This document shows, piece by piece, positions 25,817 to 35,366 of a stretch of DNA of 64,000 nt (position 1 is the stretch's first letter; every line of letters starts with the position of its first letter). The DNA lies in assembly GCA_036389135.1 (NCBI GenBank), contig DASVQP010000095.1:1-64000 (forward strand), written 5' to 3'. Origin of the DNA: Longimicrobium sp. (GTDB taxonomy: Bacteria > Gemmatimonadota > Gemmatimonadetes > Longimicrobiales > Longimicrobiaceae). A program made the position numbers and the translations under genes. The notes under the pieces are model-generated. The model was given only the letters and a program-made list of their open reading frames with translations. It searched no databases and was not told the origin of the DNA.

Positions 25817-27706
25817 TCAGGCGAAGTGGAAGGTGACCACGCGCGCCAGCTCCGGCACCCAGCCGGGGGTGGCGTCGAGCCCCGCGATGCGCACGGCCAG
25901 GCTCACCTGGTCCAGCTCCATCCGCACGTCCACGTGCGCGCGGGTGGCCTGGATGCGGCCGATGCGGCGAAAGAGCGCGCTCTCCAGCCCCTCGTCGGCC
26001 CCGCCCGCGCGCAGCGCCGACTCCACCCGCAGGCGGACAAAGGGGACGACCTGGTCCAGGAAGCGCCGCAGCTCCGGAGACGGCTCCATCCCCAGCGGCG
26101 GCGAGGGGGCGGGGGATTCGGCGCCGGCGTCGCGGAGGATCGTCGCCCAAGCGTCCGGCAGCGTTTCCGCGGGCGGGGCGACGAACCCCATCCCCGGCGG
26201 CACCTCCGGCTCCCGGCCGTCAAGCCCGGCCAGGACGCGCCAGACGGGGTCGTCCGCCAGCCCCGCCGCGCGCGGCCCCAGCAGCGCGCGGGCGAGCAGC
26301 TCGATCCATCCCCACCCGCCCACGACGGAGGGAAGCCGAAAGTGCTCGTCCAGCGCGCGAAAGAAGCCCAGCGAGCGCACCACGTTCACCAGGTAGAAGA
26401 CGCCGCACGCGGCGGACATCGTCTCCGCCGTCTCGATCGGCGCGCCGGTGAAGCGCAGCACGGGCGCCACCCGGCGGATTTCCTCAACCGACGTCGCGGG
26501 CGGTTCGGCGGTGGGTTCGGCCGTCGTCTGCCGCGGCTCGTCTGCGGGCGGATCGGCGGGGGATGCCGGTCGGGTCTCGGTGGATGCGGAGCGCGCGTCC
26601 CCTTCGTCCGATGCGCGGCTGCTTCCCTCCGCGGCTGGCGGAGAGGCGAACCGCCCGGCCCCCTGCCGCGTGTCCGGCACCTCTGCCGCCGGGACGGACG
26701 ATGCCGGTTCGGCGGCGGGTGGCGCGGCGGACGAGGGCGGGGCGAGCCGCGCGTCCGGCGCCCGGCCATCCGGCGTTGGAGACGAGGGTGCGGGCGCACG
26801 CGGCGGCTGCGGCCGGGGCCGCGCGGTCTCCGCGCGCCAGCGTACAAACCGCTCGACGAAGGCGGGGCCGCGGGCGATCAGCGGTGCGCGGTGCAGCGCC
26901 AGCGACACGCCCAGCAACGCGCGCCGCTCCGGCGCCAGCGAGCGCGGCACCAGCGCCGGCCCGAGCACCATCTCCCACGGCGCGGCGATGCCGGCTGCCG
27001 GCCCCCGATCCGCCGCGCTCGCGGAGGGGGCTGACCGGGCCGCGCCGGCGGATGGCGACGAGGGGTCGCCGGGACGATGGACGGAATCCGCATCCTCCGC
27101 CTCCCCCTCGTCCGCGACGGAGGGCGGCGGCGGGGCGAAGAGGCCGCGCAGCTCGAATGCGTGCGCCACGGCGCCCAGGATGCGCGCGGCCTGCGCGGGC
27201 GCCAGGGCGGCCATCACCCGCTCCGCCTCGCCCCAGCCGGCCAGGTGCTCCACTGCGGCGGGGACGTGACGGGGATCGCGCAGCCAGAGGGCCACGACCG
27301 CGTCGATGGAGCCGCCCAGCCCCCGCGCCACGGTGGTCCACCACCAGCGCGCGCCCGCCACCCCGGCGCAGGCGTCGCGCGCAAAGGCGGCCAGCAGCTC
27401 CGCCTGGTCGGCGAACAGCACCGCCGGGGCGTCCGCGGGGAGCACGCCGCGCGACGGGCGGGCGGCGCCGTGCAGCTGGCCGGAAAGCGCGCCGCGGCAG
27501 GCGCGCGCCCACTCGGCGGAGGCGTGCGCGTCCCGCCCCTCCGCGCGCATTCGCCCGGGGAGGGGGTCGCCCAGCGCGCGGACCACCAGGATCGCGGCCG
27601 GCGGCATGGCCTCCGGCTCGATCTGCGCGGCGCCGAGCATCCGCTGCAGCCGAAGCCGCAGCGCGGGGTCCGCCGGGGCGCGGCGCCGGGGCGCGTGGGT
27701 CGTCAT
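25817..27706 (-). CDS. Unknown eCIS-operon protein, 629 residues, two folded ends around a disordered middle
   Basis: Not recognised. The N-terminal about 210 residues form a helical domain (RLQRMLGAAQIEPEAMPPAAILVVRAL, EHLAGWGEAERVMAAL). A second region lies at about 245-305 (MVLGPALVPRSLAPERRALLGVSLAL). Residues 305-415 are Pro/Ala/Ser/Glu-rich and disordered. The C-terminal 210 (VEEIRRVAPVLRFTGAPIETAE, GVFYLVNVVRSLGFF, ending VRMELDQVSLAVRIAGLD..PGWVPELARVVTFHFA) are a folded domain. Its start overlaps the Lgt-like gene stop by 4 bases, and the AAA+ ATPase gene follows after 4 bases. The constant pairing with the ATPase suggests a shared role in assembly; this is context only. Confidence 0.8.
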   Translation of the reverse strand: MTTHAPRRRAPADPALRLRLQRMLGAAQIEPEAMPPAAILVVRALGDPLPGRMRAEGRDAHASAEWARACRGALSGQLHGAARPSRGVLPADAPAVLFADQAELLAAFARDACAGVAGARWWWTTVARGLGGSIDAVVALWLRDPRHVPAAVEHLAGWGEAERVMAALAPAQAARILGAVAHAFELRGLFAPPPPSVADEGEAEDADSVHRPGDPSSPSAGAARSAPSASAADRGPAAGIAAPWEMVLGPALVPRSLAPERRALLGVSLALHRAPLIARGPAFVERFVRWRAETARPRPQPPRAPAPSSPTPDGRAPDARLAPPSSAAPPAAEPASSVPAAEVPDTRQGAGRFASPPAAEGSSRASDEGDARSASTETRPASPADPPADEPRQTTAEPTAEPPATSVEEIRRVAPVLRFTGAPIETAETMSAACGVFYLVNVVRSLGFFRALDEHFRLPSVVGGWGWIELLARALLGPRAAGLADDPVWRVLAGLDGREPEVPPGMGFVAPPAETLPDAWATILRDAGAESPAPSPPLGMEPSPELRRFLDQVVPFVRLRVESALRAGGADEGLESALFRRIGRIQATRAHVDVRMELDQVSLAVRIAGLDATPGWVPELARVVTFHFA

Positions 27707-28506
27707 CGCGCCGCTCCGCCGGATAGGGATGCCGGGATCGGTGCGGTCGCGTCACCCGCACGCAGCGTACGCGCGGCGAGGAATGCGGCGCCGCCGGCCG
27801 CCAGGGCCAGCGCGAAGAGCTGGGGCAGGGAAAAGGGTCCGGCGACGGCGATGAAGTCGTCGCGCAGCGGCTCCAGGGCAAAGCGGGCCGCGCCGTACGC
27901 CAGCGACGCGATCCCCACCGCCGCCCCGCGCGGGAGCGTCCGCCGGTGGAGATAGAAAAAGATGCCGAGCGTCGCGGCGGCCAGGTACAGCTGCACCGGG
28001 TGCACGGGGAGCGACGCCGGAGCGTCCGCCCCGATCCACCCGCGCGCGGCGTGCTCCGTCCAGGCGTCGGTGCCCGGCGGGTAGCGCACCGCCCACGGGA
28101 GCGCGGCGGGTGCGCCGTAGTCGTCGCCGTTCAGGAAGCACCCCGTCCGCGCGGCGGCGTAGCCCAGCACCGCCGCCACCGCGGAGAGGTCGGCGTAGTC
28201 CAGCGCGGGCAGGCGGCGGGCGGCCAGGTACGCGCCGCCGCACAGCGCGCCGCCCGCCAGCACGCCGAACACGCTCTGCCCGCCGCTCCAGAACGACAGC
28301 CACTCCACCGCGCTCCCCCCGCCGTGGGACAGCAGAAAGAGCGCGTGCCCCCCGCACGTCCCGCCCAGCGCGGCGCACAGCCACGCGCGGTACGCCTCGC
28401 GGGCGTCCAGCCCGCGGGCGGGGGCCCGCCGCAGCGCGTACGCCGCGGCGAGCACCACCGCCAGGGCCGCCAGCAGGCCCTCGGGAAGGGTGGGGGGGAC
28501 GGTCAT
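27703..28506 (-). CDS. Lgt-like prolipoprotein diacylglyceryl transferase homologue
   Basis: 267 residues with about seven hydrophobic segments. The diagnostic block is ARTGCFLNGDDYGAP followed by LPWAVRYPPG and PVHPVQLYLAA, which corresponds to the Lgt signature (GRIGNFINGELYG...HP.QLYE) including the essential Arg. Lgt moves a diacylglyceryl group from phosphatidylglycerol onto the lipobox cysteine of lipoproteins at the inner membrane. An Lgt homologue inside an injection-system operon is odd. It lies 7 bases downstream of a secreted protein with a Cys-containing C-terminal anchor and overlaps the next gene (ATGA). It may be a specialised paralogue that modifies that protein, or simply a second Lgt; which is not clear. 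Confidence 0.82.
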   Translation of the reverse strand: MTVPPTLPEGLLAALAVVLAAAYALRRAPARGLDAREAYRAWLCAALGGTCGGHALFLLSHGGGSAVEWLSFWSGGQSVFGVLAGGALCGGAYLAARRLPALDYADLSAVAAVLGYAAARTGCFLNGDDYGAPAALPWAVRYPPGTDAWTEHAARGWIGADAPASLPVHPVQLYLAAATLGIFFYLHRRTLPRGAAVGIASLAYGAARFALEPLRDDFIAVAGPFSLPQLFALALAAGGAAFLAARTLRAGDATAPIPASLSGGAAR

Positions 28507-28513
28507 CGCCGCC

Positions 28514-30475
28514 TCACTCGCGGCGGCGGAAGCGGCGCCCCAGCCCCAGCAGCGCCAGGCCCGCCATCGCCAGGCCGGCGCTCACGGGGCAACCCTTGCC
28601 GCCGCCGCCGGGGGTGGGACCGGGCTCGTTCCCGGGCGTGGTGCCGCTTCCGGTGCGCGTGAGGGTGCCCCGCACGACGCGCTGCTCGTTCGCCTTGAAG
28701 ACGTCGCGGGGCACGTCCACCCGCACCTCCGCGCCGCCGCGGGGCACCTCCGTCTCCGTCGTCACGAATACGGTGCGGTCGTAACGGCCGGGGTTGCCCA
28801 GGGTAAAGACCAGCGGCCACTCCCGCTTCTCATCCAGCTGGCGCAGCGGAATGGCCTGCAGCAGCCCGCCCAGGTTCTCGGCCAGCACGTACTTCAGGCT
28901 GTCGGCGGGGCCGGCGGCGGAGTAGCCCCAGGCACGGATCTGCACCAGCGCGTTGTTGCCGCCCAGCGCCCGGCGGTCGCGCGGGGCCAGGAAGACGCGG
29001 GTAGGCCGCCGGGTGCGCTCCGGCCGGGTGGTGTCCCGCCTGATGGGCTCCTGCGCCGCCAGCCGGCGCACCGCGAAGAGCGAGCCCGCCTGCCCGCCGA
29101 AGTAGGCCGCCAGCCGCGGGCCGAACCCTTCCAGCGCGGCCACGCGGCACGAGGCGTTGGGGCAGAGGGTGCCCGCGCCCACCGCGCTGATGTTCTTCTG
29201 GGCCCAGTGCTGCGCCTGCACGCCGTACACCGACTCCATCTGCGCCAGCTCCGCGGCGGTGGAGATGCCCATGATGTCGGCCTCGTCGAACCCGGCCTGG
29301 AACACCGGCGGAAGGATGTAGACGCGCACGCACGGGTGGTTGGGCAGGTTGGGCGGCACCCCCGCCCATTCGTCCGCGGCCTGCGTGGCGTTGGCCATCG
29401 CCCCGATCGGCACGTTCTTCTTCATCCCCACCACCCGCCACACGGTGGGGCTGGCGCCGTGGTCGGCCCACAGGTACAGCAGGTTGCGCGTCTGCGGCGT
29501 GGTGAAGGTGGAGTGGACGGTGGCCTGCAGCGTCAGCTTGCAGGGGTTGCCGGGATAGTAGGTGTACCCGAGGACGCCGCAGGCCAGCGGCACGATGTCC
29601 GGGCTCTGCCAGAACACGGGCAGGCGGCTGATGGTCACGTCGCCGGCGGCGCTGGCCCAGTAGCCCGTTCCCCAGTTGCTGGGCACGCGCCACGAGTTGT
29701 TGCACCCGTCCACCGCGTTGTCGGTGGTGGTGTAGGGGAGCGCGGCCGGAAAGGAGTTGCCGGCGGAGTTGGGGGGGCCCGCCACCCCCCAATCGTTCAC
29801 CACCTGGAAGGCCACGCCGAAGTCGCCGCTCACCCCGCCGATGGCCGAAGCCGGGAACTCCAGCTCCACCCGGTAGCCGCCGGGAAAGTCCTTGCGGACC
29901 CTGACGCTGTAGTTGGCCGGGGCGGCCACGTTGGCCCAGCGCGGGCCGCCGCCGCAGATACCCGCCGCCATGGTGCCCGTGCCCCACTGCGACTGCACGT
30001 TCGTCACCTCATTGGGGTCGCCCATGCTGCTCTCCCAGCGATGGGTGACCACCAGCCGCATGTCGGCCGCATCCAGCTGCGCGCCGCCGCTCAGGTTGTG
30101 GTCGAACTGGATGGCGATGCGCTCGCCGTTGGTCAGCAGGTTTCCCCCCGAAGTCTCGGTGGCGTCCTGCACCTCGAAGATGAAGCCCAGGTACAGCGTC
30201 GCGCCGCGCATGTACCGCTTGGTGGACACCGTGACGTCGTACGGCAGCATGTCCGCGTCGTGGAGCTTGCCCACGCACGCGTCGCTGGCCGAGGAGGCCC
30301 GCGAGGCGTCGGCCCAGTCGCCGCCCTGGCCGTCGATGGTGGGCGACCCCTTGAGCAGAAAGCCGAGCGAGCAGGGCGATGCGGCGGCCAGGGGGGCCGG
30401 GGCGCTCGCCAGCGCCAGGGCGGCGGCCGCCAGGGCCGCGAGCCGCGAAAGGTGGGGGGTGCGGAATCGGTTCAT
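28514..30475 (-). CDS. Secreted, C-terminally anchored protein with CBM9/DOMON-like N-terminal region
   Basis: 653 residues from ATG 30475. The signal peptide spans residues 1-32 (RLAALAAAALALASAPAPLAAA). Residues about 40-240 (PTIDGQGGDWADA, ATLYLGFIFEVQDA, ERIAIQFDHNLSGG, YRVELEFPASAIGG) resemble CBM9-like carbohydrate-binding or DOMON folds. A Trp/Cys-rich middle and a beta-rich segment with EVPRGGAEVRVDVPRDVFKANEQ follow. The C terminus is a Gly-rich linker, GCPVSAG, a hydrophobic helix and RRFRRRE, the layout of MYXO-CTERM/Synerg-CTERM sorting tails with an invariant Cys. It would be exported and held at the cell surface. It is the only Sec substrate seen in the operon and precedes the Lgt-like gene. 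Role unknown. Confidence 0.82.
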   Translation of the reverse strand: MNRFRTPHLSRLAALAAAALALASAPAPLAAASPCSLGFLLKGSPTIDGQGGDWADASRASSASDACVGKLHDADMLPYDVTVSTKRYMRGATLYLGFIFEVQDATETSGGNLLTNGERIAIQFDHNLSGGAQLDAADMRLVVTHRWESSMGDPNEVTNVQSQWGTGTMAAGICGGGPRWANVAAPANYSVRVRKDFPGGYRVELEFPASAIGGVSGDFGVAFQVVNDWGVAGPPNSAGNSFPAALPYTTTDNAVDGCNNSWRVPSNWGTGYWASAAGDVTISRLPVFWQSPDIVPLACGVLGYTYYPGNPCKLTLQATVHSTFTTPQTRNLLYLWADHGASPTVWRVVGMKKNVPIGAMANATQAADEWAGVPPNLPNHPCVRVYILPPVFQAGFDEADIMGISTAAELAQMESVYGVQAQHWAQKNISAVGAGTLCPNASCRVAALEGFGPRLAAYFGGQAGSLFAVRRLAAQEPIRRDTTRPERTRRPTRVFLAPRDRRALGGNNALVQIRAWGYSAAGPADSLKYVLAENLGGLLQAIPLRQLDEKREWPLVFTLGNPGRYDRTVFVTTETEVPRGGAEVRVDVPRDVFKANEQRVVRGTLTRTGSGTTPGNEPGPTPGGGGKGCPVSAGLAMAGLALLGLGRRFRRRE

Positions 30476-30525
30476 GGCGCGACGCTCCTGCGTGGTGAGG
30501 GCGGATGCATTGAAGTGGTTCCGTC

Positions 30526-33144
30526 TCAGGAATGGCGGACGCGCAGCGCCAGCGGGGGCGCCAGGTCGCCGGGGACCGGCGCCGGGCCTCCGGCCGCGGC
30601 CTGCACGTGCACGTTCAGCGTGGCCGTGCGGTCGGTGCTGGTGCGCGCCGGCATCAGCACCAGCAGGTCCAGCGGCACCTGCTGCCCCAGCGTGGCGGAA
30701 ACGGTCGTGGTGAACACCCCGGGCGAGGGGTTGGCCGTCGCCACGCCGCCGAACTCGGCCTGCCACACCGCCTCGGCCGAGGTCAGGGTGACCGTCACGT
30801 TCACGTTGACCGGGCTGGGCAGCGTGGCGGGGCCGGCGTAGCGCACGTGGAAGAGGAAGCTGCCTACCTGCCCCGGCGGCGCGTCGTCCAGGTTGAACGG
30901 CAGGCTGGTGGGCGCCAGCACCTCCAGGCTTCCGGACACGGCCCCTCCTTCGTCGCTGGACACGGTGAGCTGCCGCGTGGCAGACACGTCGCGGTCGTTG
31001 GGCGGGTCCACGGTGGCGCGGAAGGTGAGCACCACCTGCTGCCCCGCGGCGATCCCGCTGGCCGGGGGGCGCACCCGCGCCGCCACGGTGGTCTGCGCCC
31101 CCGACGCCAGCTCCACGGTGCCCGCGGTGAGCACGGCGCCCGTGGCATCCTCCAGCGTGACCGCGTTGGACCAATCGCCGGCGGTGCCCGCCGCGGTGGC
31201 CTGCAGGCGGAAGGTGAGCCGCCGGTCGGTGGCGTTGCGCACGGTGAACAGGTGCGGGAACCCCTCGGTGTCGCCGGGAACCAGGTTCAGCCCCCGCGGG
31301 CTGCTCTGGTAGGTGACCACGATGGGCCCGCTGGCCACCCCCTCGCCGCTGAAGCCCGCCACGAACTGGTTGATGGCGGCCTGCGCGGCCACCGCGCCCG
31401 GCAGGTCCGCGGCTTCGATGGCGGGGAGCAGCGCGCGGCCGCCGCCGGGGAGCGCGGTGTTGAGCCGCACGTTGACCCCCGCGCCGAAGTTCTCGCGCCC
31501 CTGCGTGTGCACCACGCCGGGGATGGACGAGCGGAAGAGCGTCTGCAGGTCGTCCTGCACGCGGTGCAGCTCGCGCAGCGCCTCCAGCGCGTCGCGCGTG
31601 TCCAGCGCGTTACCCCCGGCCAGCGCCGCCTGGCGGGTGGCCACGTCCATCACGTCGCGCACGGCGTTCACGATGGACACCTGCGCGGCCACCTTGTCCG
31701 CGTCGGTGCCGGGGGGAAGAAAGAGCCGCTTGCGCACCACCCCGCGCCACGCGCTCCACGCCGTCTCCAGCGTCACGGCCAGGGTGTCGCGCACCCGCGG
31801 CCCCATCGTCTCGCGCGTCACGAACACCGCGTACGGCGCCGGGGGCGAGCCCCCGCCGGCGGCCGGGAGGTTGTCCCGGGTGCGCCAGAGCACCACCTGC
31901 GCGGTGCGCGACGACAGGTCGACGGGTGCGTGCGGCAGCGCATGGCGCAGCACGCGCTGCAGCTTGGCGCCGGAGAGCGGCGACGGCGGTCCCAGCGTCA
32001 GGCCGCGAAAGAAGACGGCGTGCGCCAGCCCCCGCCCCACTCCCGCCTCGCGCAGCGGCAGCAGGCCGCAGGGGGGGAGGAAGCGGAAGCGCTGCGCGGC
32101 CTCCACCAGCGTGAGCTGCGCGGTGGTCATCGTCGACGCCACCAGCTCCGCCACCTGCTGCTGGAACTGGAGGACCATGGCCAGCGCCTCGGCCTCGCGC
32201 CGCCGGTCGTGGAGCACCGGGAGCGTCCCCGCGCTGGGCTGGGGGACGAGCGGCCGTCGCACCGCCCAGGCGTCCACCCACTCCACCCCGCGCTGGCTCA
32301 GGTAAAAGAGGGCGATGGGCACCTCGCACGACGCCAGCTCGCGGCGCGCGCGCATCCCGTCCACGGCGCCGTACTCCGGGTCGGGAAAGCCGCTCTCCGC
32401 CGCGAAGGGGGAGGCGCTCTGCCCGGCGAGCCGGTCCACGCCGAAGCACAGGTAGGCGGCGCCGTTGCGCAGCCTGGACAGCTCCTGGTCCAGCGCGGTG
32501 CGCACGGCGGGGGTGGCCGAGGCGCCGCCGCGCCGCACCAGCTCCACCTTCTCCTCCACGTCCTGCACCAGCTCCGCCAGCGCCAGCGCCAGCGGGGTGG
32601 GCGTCTCGCCCGCCGAGGCCAGGGGAAGGGGGGCCACGGAGAAGCGCGCGCCCTCCAGCGCCCAGCGGCTGGCGCAGCTCCCCGCGATCCCCTCGCTTCC
32701 CAGCTCCGCCATGGGCGCACGCTCCTCGCTGAGCGCCGAGGCGGGGGAGGCGGTGAGCACGTAGAGGCCCACGTTGGTGAGCTCCAGCGGCACGTGCCGC
32801 GGCTTGCAGACGGCGAAAATCCCCGCTTCGGCGGCGGCCTCCTCCTCCACGCTCACCAGCCGCAGCTCCACGGGGCGCCCCAGCGCCACGGCGTCGCCGT
32901 CGCGGTTGAAGGCCAGCCCCGGCTGTATGGAGAGGACGGGCGTCTCCTCCACGTCCCCGGCGGCGGCCACCTCCAGCCCGTGCGCCACTCCCTCGCCCAG
33001 GGCGTGGGCGAGCTGCCGGTCGCGGCCGCGGACGGCCTGCTGCTCGGCGCGCAGGTCCTCGGCCGTCAGGATGCGGCCGTTGAAGAAGTTGTTCAGCCGG
33101 ATGCCGTTGGTGAGCACGGGCTCCAGCAGGTCGGTGGCGTCCAT
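30526..33144 (-). CDS. Fibre-like eCIS protein A with C-terminal Ig-like beta domains
   Basis: 872 residues, ATG 33144 with a strong GGAGGAG site. The N terminus (GIRLNNFFNGRILTAEDLRAEQ, HALGEGVAHGLEV) matches in layout the N terminus of the next protein upstream (RVNYTLGLVLGVDEFQQEQ, LHGYGTVWGLQV), so the two share an adaptor-like module. Residues about 100-600 are mixed and helical. The last 270 residues read as repeated beta-sandwich units of about 90 residues (VTYQSSPRGLNLVPGDTE...; VASGAQTTVAARVRPPASGIAAGQ...; VSGSLEVLAPTSLPF...), like bacterial Ig-like domains. It is probably an exposed appendage or baseplate-surface component. It lies 20 bases after the fibre-like gene. Confidence 0.75.
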   Translation of the reverse strand: MDATDLLEPVLTNGIRLNNFFNGRILTAEDLRAEQQAVRGRDRQLAHALGEGVAHGLEVAAAGDVEETPVLSIQPGLAFNRDGDAVALGRPVELRLVSVEEEAAAEAGIFAVCKPRHVPLELTNVGLYVLTASPASALSEERAPMAELGSEGIAGSCASRWALEGARFSVAPLPLASAGETPTPLALALAELVQDVEEKVELVRRGGASATPAVRTALDQELSRLRNGAAYLCFGVDRLAGQSASPFAAESGFPDPEYGAVDGMRARRELASCEVPIALFYLSQRGVEWVDAWAVRRPLVPQPSAGTLPVLHDRRREAEALAMVLQFQQQVAELVASTMTTAQLTLVEAAQRFRFLPPCGLLPLREAGVGRGLAHAVFFRGLTLGPPSPLSGAKLQRVLRHALPHAPVDLSSRTAQVVLWRTRDNLPAAGGGSPPAPYAVFVTRETMGPRVRDTLAVTLETAWSAWRGVVRKRLFLPPGTDADKVAAQVSIVNAVRDVMDVATRQAALAGGNALDTRDALEALRELHRVQDDLQTLFRSSIPGVVHTQGRENFGAGVNVRLNTALPGGGRALLPAIEAADLPGAVAAQAAINQFVAGFSGEGVASGPIVVTYQSSPRGLNLVPGDTEGFPHLFTVRNATDRRLTFRLQATAAGTAGDWSNAVTLEDATGAVLTAGTVELASGAQTTVAARVRPPASGIAAGQQVVLTFRATVDPPNDRDVSATRQLTVSSDEGGAVSGSLEVLAPTSLPFNLDDAPPGQVGSFLFHVRYAGPATLPSPVNVNVTVTLTSAEAVWQAEFGGVATANPSPGVFTTTVSATLGQQVPLDLLVLMPARTSTDRTATLNVHVQAAAGGPAPVPGDLAPPLALRVRHS

Positions 33145-33164
33145 TCGCGCGTCTCCTCCGGGCG

Positions 33165-35366
33165 TCACCCGATGCGATTGATCTCGATCGTGAGGCGGTC
33201 GATCCGCTGCATCTCGGTGCCCGCTAGGCTCGCGGCCACCAGCACCCCCTCGGCCGACGAGCCCTGCGACAACAGCGGCACCACCTGCATGGTCTCCGTG
33301 TCCCACGCCGTCCCCTTGACCACGTAGCTGCCGGCGGGCACCTCGCCGCGGCCGAAGGTGACCCGCATGGTGATGATCCGCTGCCGCGTGGACGGCTCGA
33401 TCATCTCCACCACCGTGGCGTTGTAGGCATCGCCCAGGGGGGTGGCGCGGCCCGGGATCTCCCTCACCTCGAAGTTGCCGGCCGCCACGATGCGGTACAC
33501 GCCGCCCGGCGCCTGCACCGCGAACCTGGGCCGCCACGAGCCGGCATTGGTCGCGGGGTCGACGGTCCAGACGAGGGACTGCCCCGCGCGGGTGGGCTGG
33601 TCGGTGGCCGCCCACTGCCCGCCTCCGGTGGCCTCGTCGCGCCTCCACGCCAGGAGCTGCCCCGTCGCGGCCGGACCCGCCGACGCCTGCCACGTGGTGC
33701 CGTTCCAGACCAGGAACTGGCCCGCCGCAGTCGGCGCCGCGTCCGACACCGGCTGGCGCTGGATGCGGGTGACGGTGAGGTCCGCGAGCGGCCCCGCGAC
33801 GTCGCCCCCCGCGGTCCCCCCCGTCGCGGGGGCGGCCGGTTCCCATCGCCGCCGGGCGGTGCTCCAGGTGAGCACCTGCCCGTTGGCGGCGGGCGCCGTG
33901 GGCGACACCCGCTGACCCTGGATGCGCTCCACCGTGTTGCTCCCCACCGGCCCCGTGACGTCGCCGCCCAGGGAGGGGAGCACGGTGGCCTGCTCGCGGA
34001 ACACCACGTACGCGCGCACCTCCGGGCCGTGGCGGTCCAGCAGCCCGCCGCTGGGGCGGTCGCCCCCCACCCCGGCCGGCGCGCTGCCGGCGTCGGTGAT
34101 CTGCGCCAGATCCAGGCGCAGCTCCACCGTGTCGCCGTCGGCCGCGCCGGGGGAGAGCACCACGTCGAAGGCGTTGTCCATTCCCCCCACCGCCGTCACC
34201 GACCCGGGGGCCACGAGGGCGCCCCCGTTCACCACCACCGTGACGGCGTCGGCGGGAAGGTCCAGCGCCGCTTCGTGGTGCAGCCACAGCCGCACCGTGT
34301 CCAGCGCGATGGGGGCGGCGGTCGCAAAGGTGTCCACCTGCCCGGAGCAGCAGTCGCCCCCTGCGTGGGTGAGCCATTCCTGCAGCAGGCGGGTGTGCAG
34401 GAGCACCGGGCGGCGCTCCTCGTCGGCGGGAAAGGGGTTCCCCGCCACCCGCCACCCCGGGGCCACCGGCAGGTCCACCTCGGCCAGCAGCACGCAGCAG
34501 TCTTCCTGAGCCAGGTAGCCGCACGCATCGCGCACCGGCTCGGCGGCGCGCACGCGGGGGCGCACCTCGGTGGCCCACACGCGCACCGCCTCGCGGATCG
34601 CCGCGCCGGCCTCCCCCTCGTCCAGCACGAAGCCGTCGCCCTCTCCGGGCGGTGAGCCGGGGAGCAGCCAGCCGTCCCCCACGTCCAGCGCGCGCACGGC
34701 GGCCACCAGCGCCTCGCGGCCCCCGCCGGGCCCGCCGCCCTCCACGCGCACCCGGTCCAGCAGGCGGCCAAAGGCGCGCACCGCCTCCTCCTCCGGCTGC
34801 GAGAAGCGGAACTGCGTGAGGCCGCCCGGGTTGTCGCCGGGGGGCGAGTCCCACGGCGCCTCGTCGCGCAGCGCCAGCCGCAGCTCGAAGCTCTCGCGGA
34901 TGCGCGACGGCTGCATGGCGTCGTCCTGGCTGCGGCACGGCTCGCCGGGCACCGGCACCACGTCGTCCGGGCACTCGCGGTGGCACAGGACCACGGCCAG
35001 CGGGATGGTGGCGGGCCCGGCGCCGTACAGGCGCTGCAGCACCTCGCGGTGGCGGTCCAGCCAGGCGTTCAGCCGCACGCACATGGTGGCGGGAACGCAG
35101 ATGTCGCGGCCGCACGGGTCCACGGCCGCCCCCTCCGTCACCCGGATCTCGGGATCGGCGTCGGCGGGATCGGGGGTGGAGACCTGCAGCCCCCACACGG
35201 TGCCGTAGCCGTGCAGCCACTGGTTGTGCCGCCAGCGGCCGGCCCGGTGGTAGAGCTGCTCCTGCTGGAACTCGTCGACCCCCAGCACCAGGCCCAGGGT
35301 GTAGTTCACGCGCTTGGAGGGGTCGGCGCGGAGGGGGCCGGCGGCGGCCGTGGCGAATGCAGTCAT
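33165..35366 (-). CDS. Putative tail fibre (Afp13-like position) with tail-fibre repeats
   Basis: 733 residues. The N-terminal 60 residues (KRVNYTLGLVLGVDEFQQEQ, LHGYGTVWGLQV) are an attachment-like module also seen in fibre-like protein A. Residues about 70-440 are mixed, with Cys pairs (CHRECPDD, CGYLAQEDCC). From about 470, two repeats of the form GGDVxGPxxxxTVxRIQxQxVSxxAPxAxGQxLxW appear. Two shorter GQxLxW units follow, the type of repeat that forms trimeric phage tail-fibre shafts. A C-terminal jelly-roll-like domain comes last. It is probably the receptor-binding fibre that chooses the target cell. The start overlaps the stop of the tail protein I gene (ATGA). Confidence 0.8.
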   Translation of the reverse strand: MTAFATAAAGPLRADPSKRVNYTLGLVLGVDEFQQEQLYHRAGRWRHNQWLHGYGTVWGLQVSTPDPADADPEIRVTEGAAVDPCGRDICVPATMCVRLNAWLDRHREVLQRLYGAGPATIPLAVVLCHRECPDDVVPVPGEPCRSQDDAMQPSRIRESFELRLALRDEAPWDSPPGDNPGGLTQFRFSQPEEEAVRAFGRLLDRVRVEGGGPGGGREALVAAVRALDVGDGWLLPGSPPGEGDGFVLDEGEAGAAIREAVRVWATEVRPRVRAAEPVRDACGYLAQEDCCVLLAEVDLPVAPGWRVAGNPFPADEERRPVLLHTRLLQEWLTHAGGDCCSGQVDTFATAAPIALDTVRLWLHHEAALDLPADAVTVVVNGGALVAPGSVTAVGGMDNAFDVVLSPGAADGDTVELRLDLAQITDAGSAPAGVGGDRPSGGLLDRHGPEVRAYVVFREQATVLPSLGGDVTGPVGSNTVERIQGQRVSPTAPAANGQVLTWSTARRRWEPAAPATGGTAGGDVAGPLADLTVTRIQRQPVSDAAPTAAGQFLVWNGTTWQASAGPAATGQLLAWRRDEATGGGQWAATDQPTRAGQSLVWTVDPATNAGSWRPRFAVQAPGGVYRIVAAGNFEVREIPGRATPLGDAYNATVVEMIEPSTRQRIITMRVTFGRGEVPAGSYVVKGTAWDTETMQVVPLLSQGSSAEGVLVAASLAGTEMQRIDRLTIEINRIG

